Source: CAXTPV01 sp965276715 (lineage in GTDB: Bacteria > Pseudomonadota > Alphaproteobacteria > Acetobacterales > Acetobacteraceae). Taken from it: DNA of 64,000 nt. Below are positions 32,991 through 42,037 of this stretch, piece after piece; within the stretch, counting starts at the first letter, position 1; every line of letters starts with the position of its first letter. A program made the translations under genes and the position numbers. The stretch is from NCBI GenBank assembly GCA_965276715.1, contig OZ255622.1:682001-746000 (forward strand), in the 5' to 3' direction. The notes beneath the pieces were generated by a model that was not told where the DNA came from, searched no databases, and saw only the letters and a list, made by a program, of their open reading frames with translations.

Positions 32991-34685
32991 GTGGGGTTCC
33001 TGGGAAGTTTGTTCGAACCGTCCGGCCTGACGCCGCACGGGTTCTGCCTGTTGTGGCAGCCGGGACTGATCTGGCTGCACACCCTATCGGACGGCGCCAT
33101 CGCGGTCGCCTATTTCAGCATTCCGGTGGCCTTGTCGGCCCTGGTGCGGCGGCGGACCGATCTCGACTTCGGCTGGATCTATCTGATCTTCGCGGCCTTC
33201 ATCCTGTCGTGCGGGGTGACGCATGTGATGTCGATCGTCACGTTGTGGCATCCGCTCTACGCGCTCGAGGGCGTCATCAAGGCGATCACGGCGGGGCTGT
33301 CGCTGACGGCCGCGTTCGCGATCTGGGTTCTGATGCCGCGTCTGCTCGTGCTGCCGTCGCCCACGGTGCTGCGGGACGCCAATGCGCTGCTGTCGCTGCG
33401 CATTGCCGAGAGCGAGGATGCCGAGCGGCGTCTGCGCGACAGCGAGGAACGCCTGCGGCAGTCGCAGAAGATGGAAGCGATCGGCAAGTTGACCGGGGGC
33501 ATCGCGCACGACTTCAACAACATGCTGACGGTGATCGACGGCAACCTCGATCGACTGCAGCAACGGCTCGGCGATGACGCGCAGGGCCTGCACCTGCTCG
33601 AGCAGGCGGAGCTCGCCTCGCACCGTGCCAGCAGCCTGATCACCCAATTGCTGGCATTCTCGCGCAAGCAGCGGCTCGAGCCGCAGGGGCTCGATGCCTA
33701 TAATGTGATCATCGGCATGCAGGCACTCCTGTCGCGGATCGTGGGCGAGCAGATCGTGCTGACGATCGAGGATGGTGGCCCGTGCTGGTCGTGCCTCGCC
33801 GACCGCAACCAGCTCGAAGCGGGCGTGGTCAACCTCGTCATCAACGCGACGCAGGCGATCCAGGACGCGCAGGTGGCGAACGGCTCGATCCGCATCGTGG
33901 TCGCGAACAGTTCCTTCCGTGTCGGCGACGATTGGCGGCATGGCGGCGGCGAGCCGCCGGCGCCGGGCGATTACGTCCGGGTCTCGGTCGGCGACAACGG
34001 GACCGGCATGTCCGAGGAGGTGCGCAACCGGGCGCTGGAGCCGTTCTTCACGACCAAGCCGGTCGGCAAGGGCAGCGGTCTCGGACTGTCGCAGACCTAT
34101 GGCTTCGTCTGCCAGTCGGACGGCGCGATGCGCATCGACAGCGCGCCCGGCCGCGGCACGGTGGTCGAATTGCTGCTGCCGCGGGTGATCGAGCCGCAGG
34201 CTGCCGCCGATGGCGGGGCGTCGGGCGGCGCCGGCATCCGGCCGATGCCCGAGTGGAGCGGCGGGCGCACCGTCCTGGTGGTGGAGGACGAACCGGCGGT
34301 GCTCGAAGTGACGGCGAGCACGCTTCGCGACAGCGGCTACGCGGTGATCGGCGCGGCCGACGCCGCATCGGCGCTGCGTGCGCTCGATGCCGCACCGCAT
34401 GTGGCACTCGTCTTCACCGACATCGTCATGCCCGGCCAGAGCGGGGTCGAGATGGCGGCCGAGATGTGGGCGCGCCGGCCGGCATTGCCGATCGTGTTCG
34501 CCTCCGGCTACAGCGAGGCCAGCCTGACGCGACAGCTCCCGGCCGGCGCGAGATTCATCAAGAAGCCCTACAAGATCAGTGCGGTCATCGCGATGATCGA
34601 GTCAGCACTTGCCGGCGGCCGCGTGGCCGAGGCCGCTCTCGCCGGCGGCCGCATGGACGAGACGACGGTTTCGCAGGGCGCGTGA
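32991..34685 (+). CDS. Hybrid histidine kinase with ethylene-receptor-type sensor domain
   Basis: A 564-aa sensor kinase. Residues about 25-120 form three membrane helices that match the ethylene-binding domain of ETR1/SynEtr1: LSDGAIAVAYFSIP, then FILSCGVTHV, then AITAGLSLTAA. Asp34, Tyr41, Cys74 and His78 have the same spacing as ETR1 Asp25, Tyr32, Cys65 and His69, the last two being the copper(I) ligands. A short coiled linker leads to the dimerisation helix with phospho-acceptor His173 (GGIAHDFNNML), then the ATPase domain (GDNGTGMSEE, GKGSGLGLS) and a C-terminal receiver with Asp477 (FTDIVMPG). It starts at GTG 32991 after AAGGGA. No separate response regulator is adjacent. Confidence 0.92.
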   Translation: MGFLGSLFEPSGLTPHGFCLLWQPGLIWLHTLSDGAIAVAYFSIPVALSALVRRRTDLDFGWIYLIFAAFILSCGVTHVMSIVTLWHPLYALEGVIKAITAGLSLTAAFAIWVLMPRLLVLPSPTVLRDANALLSLRIAESEDAERRLRDSEERLRQSQKMEAIGKLTGGIAHDFNNMLTVIDGNLDRLQQRLGDDAQGLHLLEQAELASHRASSLITQLLAFSRKQRLEPQGLDAYNVIIGMQALLSRIVGEQIVLTIEDGGPCWSCLADRNQLEAGVVNLVINATQAIQDAQVANGSIRIVVANSSFRVGDDWRHGGGEPPAPGDYVRVSVGDNGTGMSEEVRNRALEPFFTTKPVGKGSGLGLSQTYGFVCQSDGAMRIDSAPGRGTVVELLLPRVIEPQAAADGGASGGAGIRPMPEWSGGRTVLVVEDEPAVLEVTASTLRDSGYAVIGAADAASALRALDAAPHVALVFTDIVMPGQSGVEMAAEMWARRPALPIVFASGYSEASLTRQLPAGARFIKKPYKISAVIAMIESALAGGRVAEAALAGGRMDETTVSQGA

Positions 34686-34718
34686 CCGCATCGCGCCGAT
34701 GACGAGGGGCGAGCGACG

Positions 34719-36134
34719 ATGAGCGGGATACTCGCGCATGCGGCGACCGACCTGCGGCCCTGCGCGGGGGCGGCGGAGGCGGTGTCGCGCATCGCCGGTC
34801 TCTACGACAGGAGCGTGGCGACGCTGCGGGATGGCCTGGCGGGATTGCGAAGCGGCGCGTCGGTCGAGACCGCGGACGCGGTCTACCCGTTCCTGGGCAT
34901 CGAGGTCGAGGATGCCCCCGACGGCCGTCTCGAGGCGGCGGGGCCGGCGCCGCTCGGCGTGTCGCTCGATCCGGGAAGCTACGGGGCGACGCTGACGCGT
35001 CCGGATCTGTTCGCCGGCTACTGGCGCGAGCAGATCGACACGCTGCTGCGCCACCACCGGGCCCGGCTGCTGGTCGGACGTTCGCACCGACGGATCCCGT
35101 TGCCGTTCACGGTCGAGGACAGCGTCACCGACGTCGATGCCGTCGAGATGCGCCGGCTGGAACGCGCGTTCACGCTGCCCGATCTGCTCGCGACCGACGA
35201 CAGGATCGCCAACTGCGAGCTGACGCCCAACCCGGCCGCGCCGCGGCCGCTGGCCCTGTTCGGCGCCGAACGGACCGACTACTCGTTGGCACGCCTGCAC
35301 CACTACACGGGGACCCCGCCGGCCAACTTCCAGAACTTCGTGCTGCTGACGAACTACCAGCGTTACGTCGACACGTTCATCGCGTTCGGCGAGCGGGAGG
35401 TGGCGGCGGGCGACGAGTATGTCGCCTTCGTCGCGCCGAGCGGGCTGCCGCAGATGCCGGCCTATCATCTCAAGCGCGCGGACGGGGACGGCATCACCCT
35501 GATCAATATCGGCGTCGGTCCGAGCAACGCGAAGACGATCACCGACCACGTCGCCGTGCTTCGGCCACATTGCTGGCTGATGCTTGGGCATTGCGCGGGA
35601 TTGCGGCGGACGCAACTGCTGGGTGACTACGTGCTGGCGCACGGCTATGTCCGCGCCGACCACGTGCTGGACGACGATCTGCCGCCCTGGGTGCCGGTGC
35701 CGCCGATCGCCGAGGTGCAGGTGGCGCTGCAGGAAGCCACCATGGCGGTGACCGGTCTGGACGCGCAGGGGATCAAGACCAGGCTTCGGACGGGGACCGT
35801 CTACACGACCGACAATCGGAACTGGGAGTTGCGGTTTGGCACGCTGTTCACGCAGATCAACACCAGCCGCGCCATCGCGGTCGACATGGAGAGCGCCACG
35901 ATCGCGGCGAACGGGTTCCGCTTCAGGGTGCCCTACGGAACGCTGCTGTGCGTGTCCGACAAGCCCCTGCACGGCGAGCTGAAGCTGCGCGGGATGGCCA
36001 ACAGCTTCTATCGGGAGCGGGTGGCACAGCACCTGACGGTCGGGATCGAGACGATGCGGCTGCTGCGCGCTCAGGGCGTGGACCGTCTGCATTCCCGCAA
36101 GCTTCGCGGTTTCGACGAGCCGCCGTTCCGATGA
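34719..36134 (+). CDS. amn: AMP nucleosidase
   Basis: A 471-aa enzyme that splits AMP into adenine and ribose 5-phosphate. The N-terminal domain (residues about 20-170, with VYPFLGIEVED and DLFAGYWREQ) is specific to AMP nucleosidases. The C-terminal nucleoside-phosphorylase fold has INIGVGPSNAKTITDH, MLGHCAGLRR, VDMESATIAANGFR and LCVSDKPLHGELK. The length and both domains match E. coli Amn. It lies 33 bases after the histidine kinase and 126 bases before the GGDEF-EAL gene. Confidence 0.95.
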   Translation: MSGILAHAATDLRPCAGAAEAVSRIAGLYDRSVATLRDGLAGLRSGASVETADAVYPFLGIEVEDAPDGRLEAAGPAPLGVSLDPGSYGATLTRPDLFAGYWREQIDTLLRHHRARLLVGRSHRRIPLPFTVEDSVTDVDAVEMRRLERAFTLPDLLATDDRIANCELTPNPAAPRPLALFGAERTDYSLARLHHYTGTPPANFQNFVLLTNYQRYVDTFIAFGEREVAAGDEYVAFVAPSGLPQMPAYHLKRADGDGITLINIGVGPSNAKTITDHVAVLRPHCWLMLGHCAGLRRTQLLGDYVLAHGYVRADHVLDDDLPPWVPVPPIAEVQVALQEATMAVTGLDAQGIKTRLRTGTVYTTDNRNWELRFGTLFTQINTSRAIAVDMESATIAANGFRFRVPYGTLLCVSDKPLHGELKLRGMANSFYRERVAQHLTVGIETMRLLRAQGVDRLHSRKLRGFDEPPFR

Positions 36135-36260
36135 GGCGGCAGGTGGGCAGGGCCCTCGATTCGGGTGACGGCGCGCCGGATGTTTCTGCTAGGTGTCGGT
36201 CAGAACGCGGGCGAGCGGCCTGCGTTGCTCCCTCATGACAGGCGGTTGTTAGGACACGAG

Positions 36261-37628
36261 ATGCCCGGGCGTGACGGCACACGCGGCAGCGATCTTGCCG
36301 CTCTCCTGCAATCGGCCGTCGCGAAGGCGGCGAGTAGCGCGTCGGCCCACGATGCGCTGACCGGCCTGCCCAATCGGATGCTGTTCAACGCGATCCTGGA
36401 GGCGGCCTGCGCCGCGCCCGACCATGATGGCGTGGCACTCCTGCGGCTCTCGGTCGACGACGTGGCGGCGCTTCGGGTCGAACAGGGGCAGGCCTCGGCC
36501 GATGCGCTCCTGGCGGCGGTCGCGGGCCGGTTGCGTCGGAGCATCCGGGCCGGCGACGTCGCGGCGAAGGTCCGGGACGCCGAGTTCTCGCTCGTGCTCG
36601 CGGCCGACGACGTCGCCGAGGCGGCCTGCGCCGCCCAGCGCGTGCTCGAGCGGCTGCGCGAACCCTACGAGGTCTCGGGGACGCTGGTCGAGGTGACGGT
36701 CAGCATCGGGATCGCGTTCGCGCCGCCGGGCACGATCACCGGGACGACGCTGCTCGAGAGGGCCGAGATCGCGCTGGATCGCGCCCGGTCGAGCGGCCGG
36801 GGCGAATGGAAGATCTTCAAGCCCGGCAATGGCGTCGATCCGGACACCCAGGCCTCGATGGTGGCCGACTTGCGGTCGGCGCTGCGTCAGGGCGAGATGT
36901 CGATCGCGCTGCAGCCGATCGTGAGCCTCGACACCCTGTCGGTCATCGGCGCCGATGCCGTGCTGCAGTGGGACCACCCGAAGATCGGCCGGATCGCAAG
37001 CTCGGATTTCCTTCCGGTCCTGAATGATCCGGAATCGGCGCGGTTGCTGGCGGACTGGACCATCGAGCGCGTCTGCACGATCGCGTCGCGTCACGCCTTG
37101 CGGGTCACGCTGTCGCTCGATCCATCGATCCAGCCCGACGATCACCTTGCCGAGCGGGTCGCGACCGCGGTCGCGGCCAGCGGCGTCGACGCCGCCTCGC
37201 TGTATGTCGGCGTGCCGGAAACGACGTTCCTGAGCATCGGCGAGAACGGCCTGAGGGCTCTCGGCCGGATCCGCGCGCTGGGTGCCAAGATCATGGTCGA
37301 CGACTTCTCCTACGACACGCTGTCGTTCCAGATGCTGCGCGGGCTGCCGATCGATGCGATCCGGACGGGCGAATCGCTCATCACCGCGCTCGAGACGGAT
37401 ATCCATGCCTTCGCCTGGATCCAGGCATTGACCGGGCTCGCCCGGAACATGGGCGTTCCGATCGGGGCCAAGGGGATCGAGACCGAGGACGGGCTCGAGA
37501 TGCTCGAGCGCTTCGGCTTCCAGCACGGCCAGGGCGGCCTGCTCGGGGGCACGATGACGGCGACCGAGCTGACCGCGTTCTCGGTCAGTCACGCGCCGCT
37601 GACGCGTCGCCGCACGGCGGAGTTCTAG
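36261..37628 (+). CDS. Degenerate GGDEF-EAL domain protein
   Basis: A 455-aa two-domain protein. The GGDEF domain begins AHDALTGLPNRMLFNAILEA, but the signature loop reads RDAEF instead of GGDEF, so cyclase activity is unlikely. In the EAL domain the motif region reads GADAVLQWDHP in place of EALLRW, the metal site near ITE is GVPETTF, and DDFSYDTLSFQML is followed by IDAIRTG where the catalytic lysine should be, so the phosphodiesterase site is also lost. It probably acts by binding c-di-GMP, GTP or a protein partner. ATG 36261 has AGGA six bases upstream; GTG 36165 would add 32 residues of low conservation. There is no membrane segment. Confidence 0.85.
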   Translation: MPGRDGTRGSDLAALLQSAVAKAASSASAHDALTGLPNRMLFNAILEAACAAPDHDGVALLRLSVDDVAALRVEQGQASADALLAAVAGRLRRSIRAGDVAAKVRDAEFSLVLAADDVAEAACAAQRVLERLREPYEVSGTLVEVTVSIGIAFAPPGTITGTTLLERAEIALDRARSSGRGEWKIFKPGNGVDPDTQASMVADLRSALRQGEMSIALQPIVSLDTLSVIGADAVLQWDHPKIGRIASSDFLPVLNDPESARLLADWTIERVCTIASRHALRVTLSLDPSIQPDDHLAERVATAVAASGVDAASLYVGVPETTFLSIGENGLRALGRIRALGAKIMVDDFSYDTLSFQMLRGLPIDAIRTGESLITALETDIHAFAWIQALTGLARNMGVPIGAKGIETEDGLEMLERFGFQHGQGGLLGGTMTATELTAFSVSHAPLTRRRTAEF

Positions 37629-37777
37629 TTGGAGCAATCGATCCTCCAGCCGCAGCACCTCGGCGGGTTCGCCGCAACCAGTGAACCGCCCGGCAGAGGC
37701 GACGTCACTGAGGGCAGCCGCCCAGGGCTGGTTCGAACGGGCGAAAAGTGAACCGCTGGCCGGGATAAAAGTGAGGC

Positions 37778-38188
37778 TCAGCTCGGCTTCAGCACGGCCA
37801 GAAGCGCGATCACGATCATCGCCACGACGGCCAGCGGTGCCACGAACCTCGACGGGGGCGATACAGAACCCTCTCCCGCCAGTCGGCGGAGTTTCGCCGA
37901 CTGCACCCCGTGCAGGCCGGACAGCGCGACCACGACACCAAGCTTGGCGATCAGCCAAGCCGCCTTGAACCAGCCGCCGGAGAGCGCGAGCGTCAGGCCC
38001 AGCGCCCAGACGAGCAGCATGGCGGGAGTGGTCACCCGCTGGTCCCAGCGCCGCATCGCGCGCAACGCCCCGGCGGAGCCGGCGTCGGCGCCCGCCAGGA
38101 ACACCGCCGCGCCGAGAACCCCGGCGAAGAAGGTGAAGGCGGCGGCGACATGCAACGCCTTCAGCCATGCGTAGAGATCGCCGCTCAA
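37778..38188 (-). CDS. Small integral membrane protein, HemJ/CopD-like
   Basis: A 136-aa protein with four predicted membrane helices: LKALHVAAAFTFFAGVLGAAVF, VTTPAMLLVWALGLTLAL, WLIAKLGVVVALSGLHGVQS and FVAPLAVVAMIVIALLAV begin or contain them. The WLKALHV start and the conserved His in HV and LHG recall the HemJ/CopD/DUF2269 membrane families that bind haem or metal. The function is uncertain. It starts at TTG 38188, which overlaps the stop codon of the upstream gene, so translation is coupled. The 149-base stretch 37629-37777 beyond its end shows no gene. Confidence 0.65.
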   Translation of the reverse strand: MSGDLYAWLKALHVAAAFTFFAGVLGAAVFLAGADAGSAGALRAMRRWDQRVTTPAMLLVWALGLTLALSGGWFKAAWLIAKLGVVVALSGLHGVQSAKLRRLAGEGSVSPPSRFVAPLAVVAMIVIALLAVLKPS

Positions 38189-38568
38189 GTCCGGCGCCGC
38201 CCCTCGGGCTGGAGAGCCGCCGCCTTGCGCCGGATCATTGCCAGGTTCGTGTACCCGGCCAACGGCACGAAGGCGGTGACTGCCAGCCGCAGCCATTCGG
38301 CGGGACGCCAGTCGCCACCGGCTACCGTTTGGACGAGCGTCCAGACATAGAAGCAGAAGGCAATGCCGTGGACCGGGCCCATCACGGTCACCGCCTCCGC
38401 ATGGCCCGCGAAGTGTTTGAGCGGGACGGCGACCCCCACGAGGAGGATCAGCGTGGTGGCCTCGACCAGCGAGGCCAGCTCGAGCCTGCGGAGCTGAGCG
38501 AGCTCCAGCTCCCCTCCGGCGGGCGTGTCGGCCACTTCGGGAGTGAACGCGGGAATCTGATCGTCCAT
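38185..38568 (-). CDS. DUF3817 integral membrane protein
   Basis: A 127-aa protein with three membrane helices. LRRLELASLVEATTLILLVG opens the family core and GHAEAVTVMGPVHGIAFCFY carries its conserved GPVHG motif. DUF3817 members are small inner-membrane proteins of unknown role, often next to other small membrane proteins, as here. The first 25 residues are acidic and soluble. Its stop TGA overlaps the TTG start of the HemJ/CopD-like gene. Confidence 0.82.
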   Translation of the reverse strand: MDDQIPAFTPEVADTPAGGELELAQLRRLELASLVEATTLILLVGVAVPLKHFAGHAEAVTVMGPVHGIAFCFYVWTLVQTVAGGDWRPAEWLRLAVTAFVPLAGYTNLAMIRRKAAALQPEGRRRT

Positions 38569-38733
38569 GACCTGGTCCTCGCGGCGACGACATCCTCTAG
38601 CCGCCGCTTCAGAGGCGGCGTAAGCGGCGGGAAGGACAAAAACCGCATCAATCCTGCCAGACGATGATCGGCGGCTTTCTGGATACGAACCTGTCCGCTA
38701 TGTCCCGGGGCTGATAACGGCGGAGATCCTGCC

Positions 38734-39675
38734 ATCCACACGGTCGCCATTCTTGCGGCTCACGGCGTCATACCCTTCGACCTGTCCATCCCGTGCGAGG
38801 TGTTCGGCTGCGTCCGGCTTCCTGACGTCACGCGCGAGTACCGGGTGCAGGTCTGCGGTGAGGCGCCCGAGGTCCGCGCGCGCGCGTTCAACATCCGGGC
38901 GCCTTGGACACTCGACGACCTCGCGCGTGCGGACACGGTGATCGTGCCGGGCATCGACGACCCGACCGCGCCCGTGCCCGACGCGACCCTCGCCGCGATC
39001 CGGGCGGCCTGGGCGAAGGGCGCGCGGGTCGCCTCGATCTGCTCGGGCGCCTTCGTGCTCGCTGCCGCGGGGCTGCTCGACGGCCGGCGTGCGACGACGC
39101 ACTGGCTGGCGGCCGACCTGCTGGCGCAGCGCCATCCGGCCGTGACGGTCGATCCCGAGGTCCTGTTCGTCGACGAAGGCCGCATCCTCACCTCGGGGGG
39201 CTCGTCGGCGGGGCTCGACATGTGCCTCCACCTGCTCCGCCGCGACCACGGCCACGCCGTTGCGGCCCACGCGGCGCGGCTGGCGGTTGCACCGCTCGAC
39301 CGCGAGGGGGGCCAGGCACAGTTCATCCGCCATGAGCCGCCCGGCTCCACCGCAAGCCTCGCCCCCCTGCTCGACTGGATGAGTGCGAACGCCCATCGGC
39401 CGCTCAGCGTCGGCGAGCTTGCGCGTCAGGCGGCGACCAGCCCGCGCACCCTCGCCCGCCGGTTCCGCGAGCAGACCGGCACGACGCCCCTGCGATGGCT
39501 GATCACCGCCCGGGTGCGGCGCGCGCAGGAGCTGCTCGAAACGACCCCACTGCCCATCGACCAGATCGCCGCGGCGGCGGGTTTCGACGGTGCCGCCGCC
39601 CTTCGGGACCGGTTCCACCGGACTGTCGGCGTGAGCCCGAAGGCGTATCGTCGATCGTTCGGGATGCCCGGGTAA
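38734..39675 (+). CDS. GlxA-type transcriptional regulator (DJ-1/PfpI + AraC)
   Basis: A 313-aa regulator. Residues 1-175 are a DJ-1/PfpI domain (IHTVAILAAHGVIPFDLSIP, VASICSGAFVLAAAGLLDGR with the elbow Cys, ILTSGGSSAGLDM), and residues 215-310 an AraC helix-turn-helix pair (RPLSVGELARQAATSPRTLA, PIDQIAAAAGFDGAAALRDR). The conserved N-terminus lies upstream of the first ATG/GTG/TTG in frame (GTG 38800), and an in-frame TGA closes the frame near 38663. The codon at the homologous start is ATC (38734), with GGAG eight bases before it. So either a rare ATC start is used, or the start was lost by mutation and a shorter protein from 38800 is made. Confidence 0.75.
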   Translation: MHTVAILAAHGVIPFDLSIPCEVFGCVRLPDVTREYRVQVCGEAPEVRARAFNIRAPWTLDDLARADTVIVPGIDDPTAPVPDATLAAIRAAWAKGARVASICSGAFVLAAAGLLDGRRATTHWLAADLLAQRHPAVTVDPEVLFVDEGRILTSGGSSAGLDMCLHLLRRDHGHAVAAHAARLAVAPLDREGGQAQFIRHEPPGSTASLAPLLDWMSANAHRPLSVGELARQAATSPRTLARRFREQTGTTPLRWLITARVRRAQELLETTPLPIDQIAAAAGFDGAAALRDRFHRTVGVSPKAYRRSFGMPG

Positions 39676-39887
39676 ACCGGAGCATGAGGAAACACCGAGG
39701 TCAAACATGAAGGTTCTCGTGTGGCAGCGCGACGATCACGCAACGTGCCTCATCTCACATCCTCGAATGACGGTAGAGGCGTTCAGCGTGTGTTGCGGTC
39801 GTTCCCGCCTGATGCGGCGACAGCAATCCTGATCGACCGGCTTTCACGAGCGTGACTGAGCTTGGTTTGGCGAGGGAGGGCGAAGTA

Positions 39888-40366
39888 ATGAGAATCCTTG
39901 TTACAGGCGCAACCGGCGGGACCGGCCAAGCCATCGTGCGCGAAGCGCGGGCGCAAGGCTATGAGATCACCGCACTCGTTCGGAATGAGGCAGAAGCCGC
40001 CCCGCTCCTGCCGAGCGCTAGATTGGAGGTCGGGGACGCGCGCGACCCGGTTGCTCTGACGCGAGCGTTGGCCGGCTGCGAAGCGGTTGTGAGCACGCTC
40101 GGCACGCGCAAGATCAGCCTTGTTCGGCAGGTCACGCTGATGTCCGAAGCCACGCGGGCGCTTGTCGAGCTGATGAAAACGCAGCGTCTCTCACGCCTCG
40201 TGTGCATCACCGGTCTGGGCGCCGGCGACAGCGCCGGCCACGGCGGATTTATGTACGATTGGCTGATCAAGCCGGTCGTGCTGCGGACCATTTGCGAGGA
40301 CAAGGACCGGCAGGAAGCGATCATCAAAGATTGCGGAGCAGATTGGGTCATCGTCAGGCATCCTGC
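39888..40366 (+). pseudogene. NAD(P)-binding (SDR a5-like) gene, 3' part lost
   Basis: ATG 39888 with GGAGGG seven bases upstream starts a Rossmann protein: MRILVTGATGGTGQAIVREA, CEAVVSTLGTRK, RLVCITGLGAGDSAGH and AIIKDCGADWVIVR follow as in atypical SDRs of about 210 residues. After residue about 158 the similarity stops, and the frame reads arginine/proline-rich sequence until it runs into the next gene at 40419. The normal C-terminal quarter is missing. In another frame the junction holds ILPRIARVRSTAEIIEALRS and a stop, perhaps the end of a third, deleted gene. Confidence 0.7.
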
Positions 40367-40418
40367 CCCGCATCGCCCGCGTCCGCTCGACGGCGGAGAT
40401 CATCGAGGCGCTCCGGTC

Positions 40419-41370
40419 GTGAGCCGGGCGACGCTCGCGCCGACGCCGGCCGGGCCGCTCAGCCGGTCGATCCTCGTGTTGGGCGCCGGCGAGCTGGGAA
40501 TGGCCGTGCTCCGGCCGCTCTCGCGCCGTGCGGCCGAAACGGGCGTCCGCGTGTCGATGCTGCTCAGGCCGGGGACGATCGACCTCGGCTCCTGGCAGGC
40601 TGGCCGAGTTCGACGACCTGCGGGCTCTGGACGTTGCGGTCGCCTCGAGCGATGTCGCAGCCGCATCCATCGATGAGCTCGCCGGAATCTTCGCGCAGTA
40701 TGACGAGGTGCTGAGCTGCATCGGCTTCGCCGCCGGTCCCGGCACGCAGCTGAAGCTGGCCAGGGCTGCGCTCCAGGCCCGGGTTCGGCGGTATTTTCCC
40801 TGGCAGTTCGGGGTGGACTACGACGTGCTGGGCCGCGGGAGCGCCCAAGACCTGTTCGACGAACAGCTCGACGTCCGCGACCTGCTGCGCGGCCAGGGCG
40901 CGGTCGACTGGCTTATCATCTCGCCTGGCATGTTCACGAGCTTTCTGTTCGAGCCGTCGTTCGGCGTCGTCGACTTGGAGCGCAACACGGTGCATGCGCT
41001 GGGTGGCTGGGACAACGCCGTCACCGTGACCACGCCCGAGGACATCGGCCGACTCACTTCCGAGATCGTGTTCACCGAACCACCGCTACGCAACCAGGTC
41101 GTTCACTTGGCTGGCGACACACTCACCTACGGTCAGCTCGCCGACCTCGTGGACCGGGTACTCGGCCGCCACGTCGAACGGGTGTTATGGGATGTGCCGA
41201 GCCTTCGATCCGCCCTGGCACGCGATCCCGACAACGGTCTCAAGAAGTATCGCGCAGTCTTCGCGGCTGGCCCGGGGATGGCGTGGGACAAGGCAATGAC
41301 CTTTAACCATGTTCAGGGATTTGCGGTCACCAGCGTCGAGGATTGGATGCAGGCGCACCTCGCCGGCTGA
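40419..41370 (+). pseudogene. NmrA-like NAD(P)-binding protein gene with a frameshift
   Basis: GTG 40419 opens SRSILVLGAGELGMAVLRPL, a GxGxxG Rossmann start of the NmrA/isoflavone-reductase type. Near 40590-40605 the frame is lost, and the protein continues in the next frame as RLAEFDDLRALDVAVASSDV through RYFPWQFGVDYDVLGRG and IISPGMFTSFLFEPSFG to QGFAVTSVEDWMQAHLAG. One base gain or loss explains the break. The rest, about 255 residues, is well preserved. If the shift is real, the enzyme lacks its cofactor-binding N-terminus. Confidence 0.72.
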
Positions 41371-42037
41371 CGACTGCGATAGGAAGGGTTGCAGATGAAG
41401 ACGCCATCGTCGGAAGAGCGGAAGGCGCTCGGCGCGTTTCTGGCGAGCCGGCGCGCTCGGCTGCAGCCTGCTGAACTGGGCATCCCGCGCGGACAACGTC
41501 GCACGCCCGGCCTCCGTCGCGAAGAGGTAGCCGTGCTCACCGGAGTAAGCGTCAGCTGGTATACTTGGCTCGAGCAGGGGCGCGACATACGCGTCTCGGC
41601 GGCGGCGCTCGAACGGTTGGCGGGCGCTCTGCGTCTCGACCACGCGGAGCGGTCGCATCTGTTCGCGCTGTCGGCGCGCCAGCCGCCGGTCTTCGCAGCG
41701 TCCGAGGAGGTCAGTGGCGGCCTGATCGAGCTGGTCCAGTCGATCGACCCGATTCCCGCCTATGTGCGCAACCGCCGGCTCGACATTCTCGCCTGGAACC
41801 CGGCGGTCGCGGACCTGTTCGTCGATTTCGACATACTGCAGCCGCACGAGCGCAACACTCTTCGCTTGACATTCCTTTACCCGCCCTATCGCGATCTGCT
41901 GCGCGACTGGGAGCAGTTCGCGCGCGATACGCTCCGCATCTTCTATGCCGCCCGTGCCAGAACGTCGGACAAGGCACCGTTCGACCGTCTGGTGGAAGAG
42001 ATCAGTGCTGAAAGCGAGGAGTTCCGGACCTGGTGGC

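Noticed and set aside
37733..37760. GGTTCGAAC word that resembles a tRNA T loop
   Set aside because: No D arm, anticodon arm or acceptor stem can be folded around it.
37629..37777. Short stretch after the GGDEF-EAL gene that looks like an IS fragment in minus-strand translation
   Set aside because: No recognisable transposase motif or terminal repeat could be identified, so it is left as an unassigned gap.
39707..39835. Short frame starting MKVLVWQRDDHATC after the GlxA-type regulator
   Set aside because: About 42 codons, no clear ribosome binding site and no homology evidence; it may be debris from a neighbouring gene.
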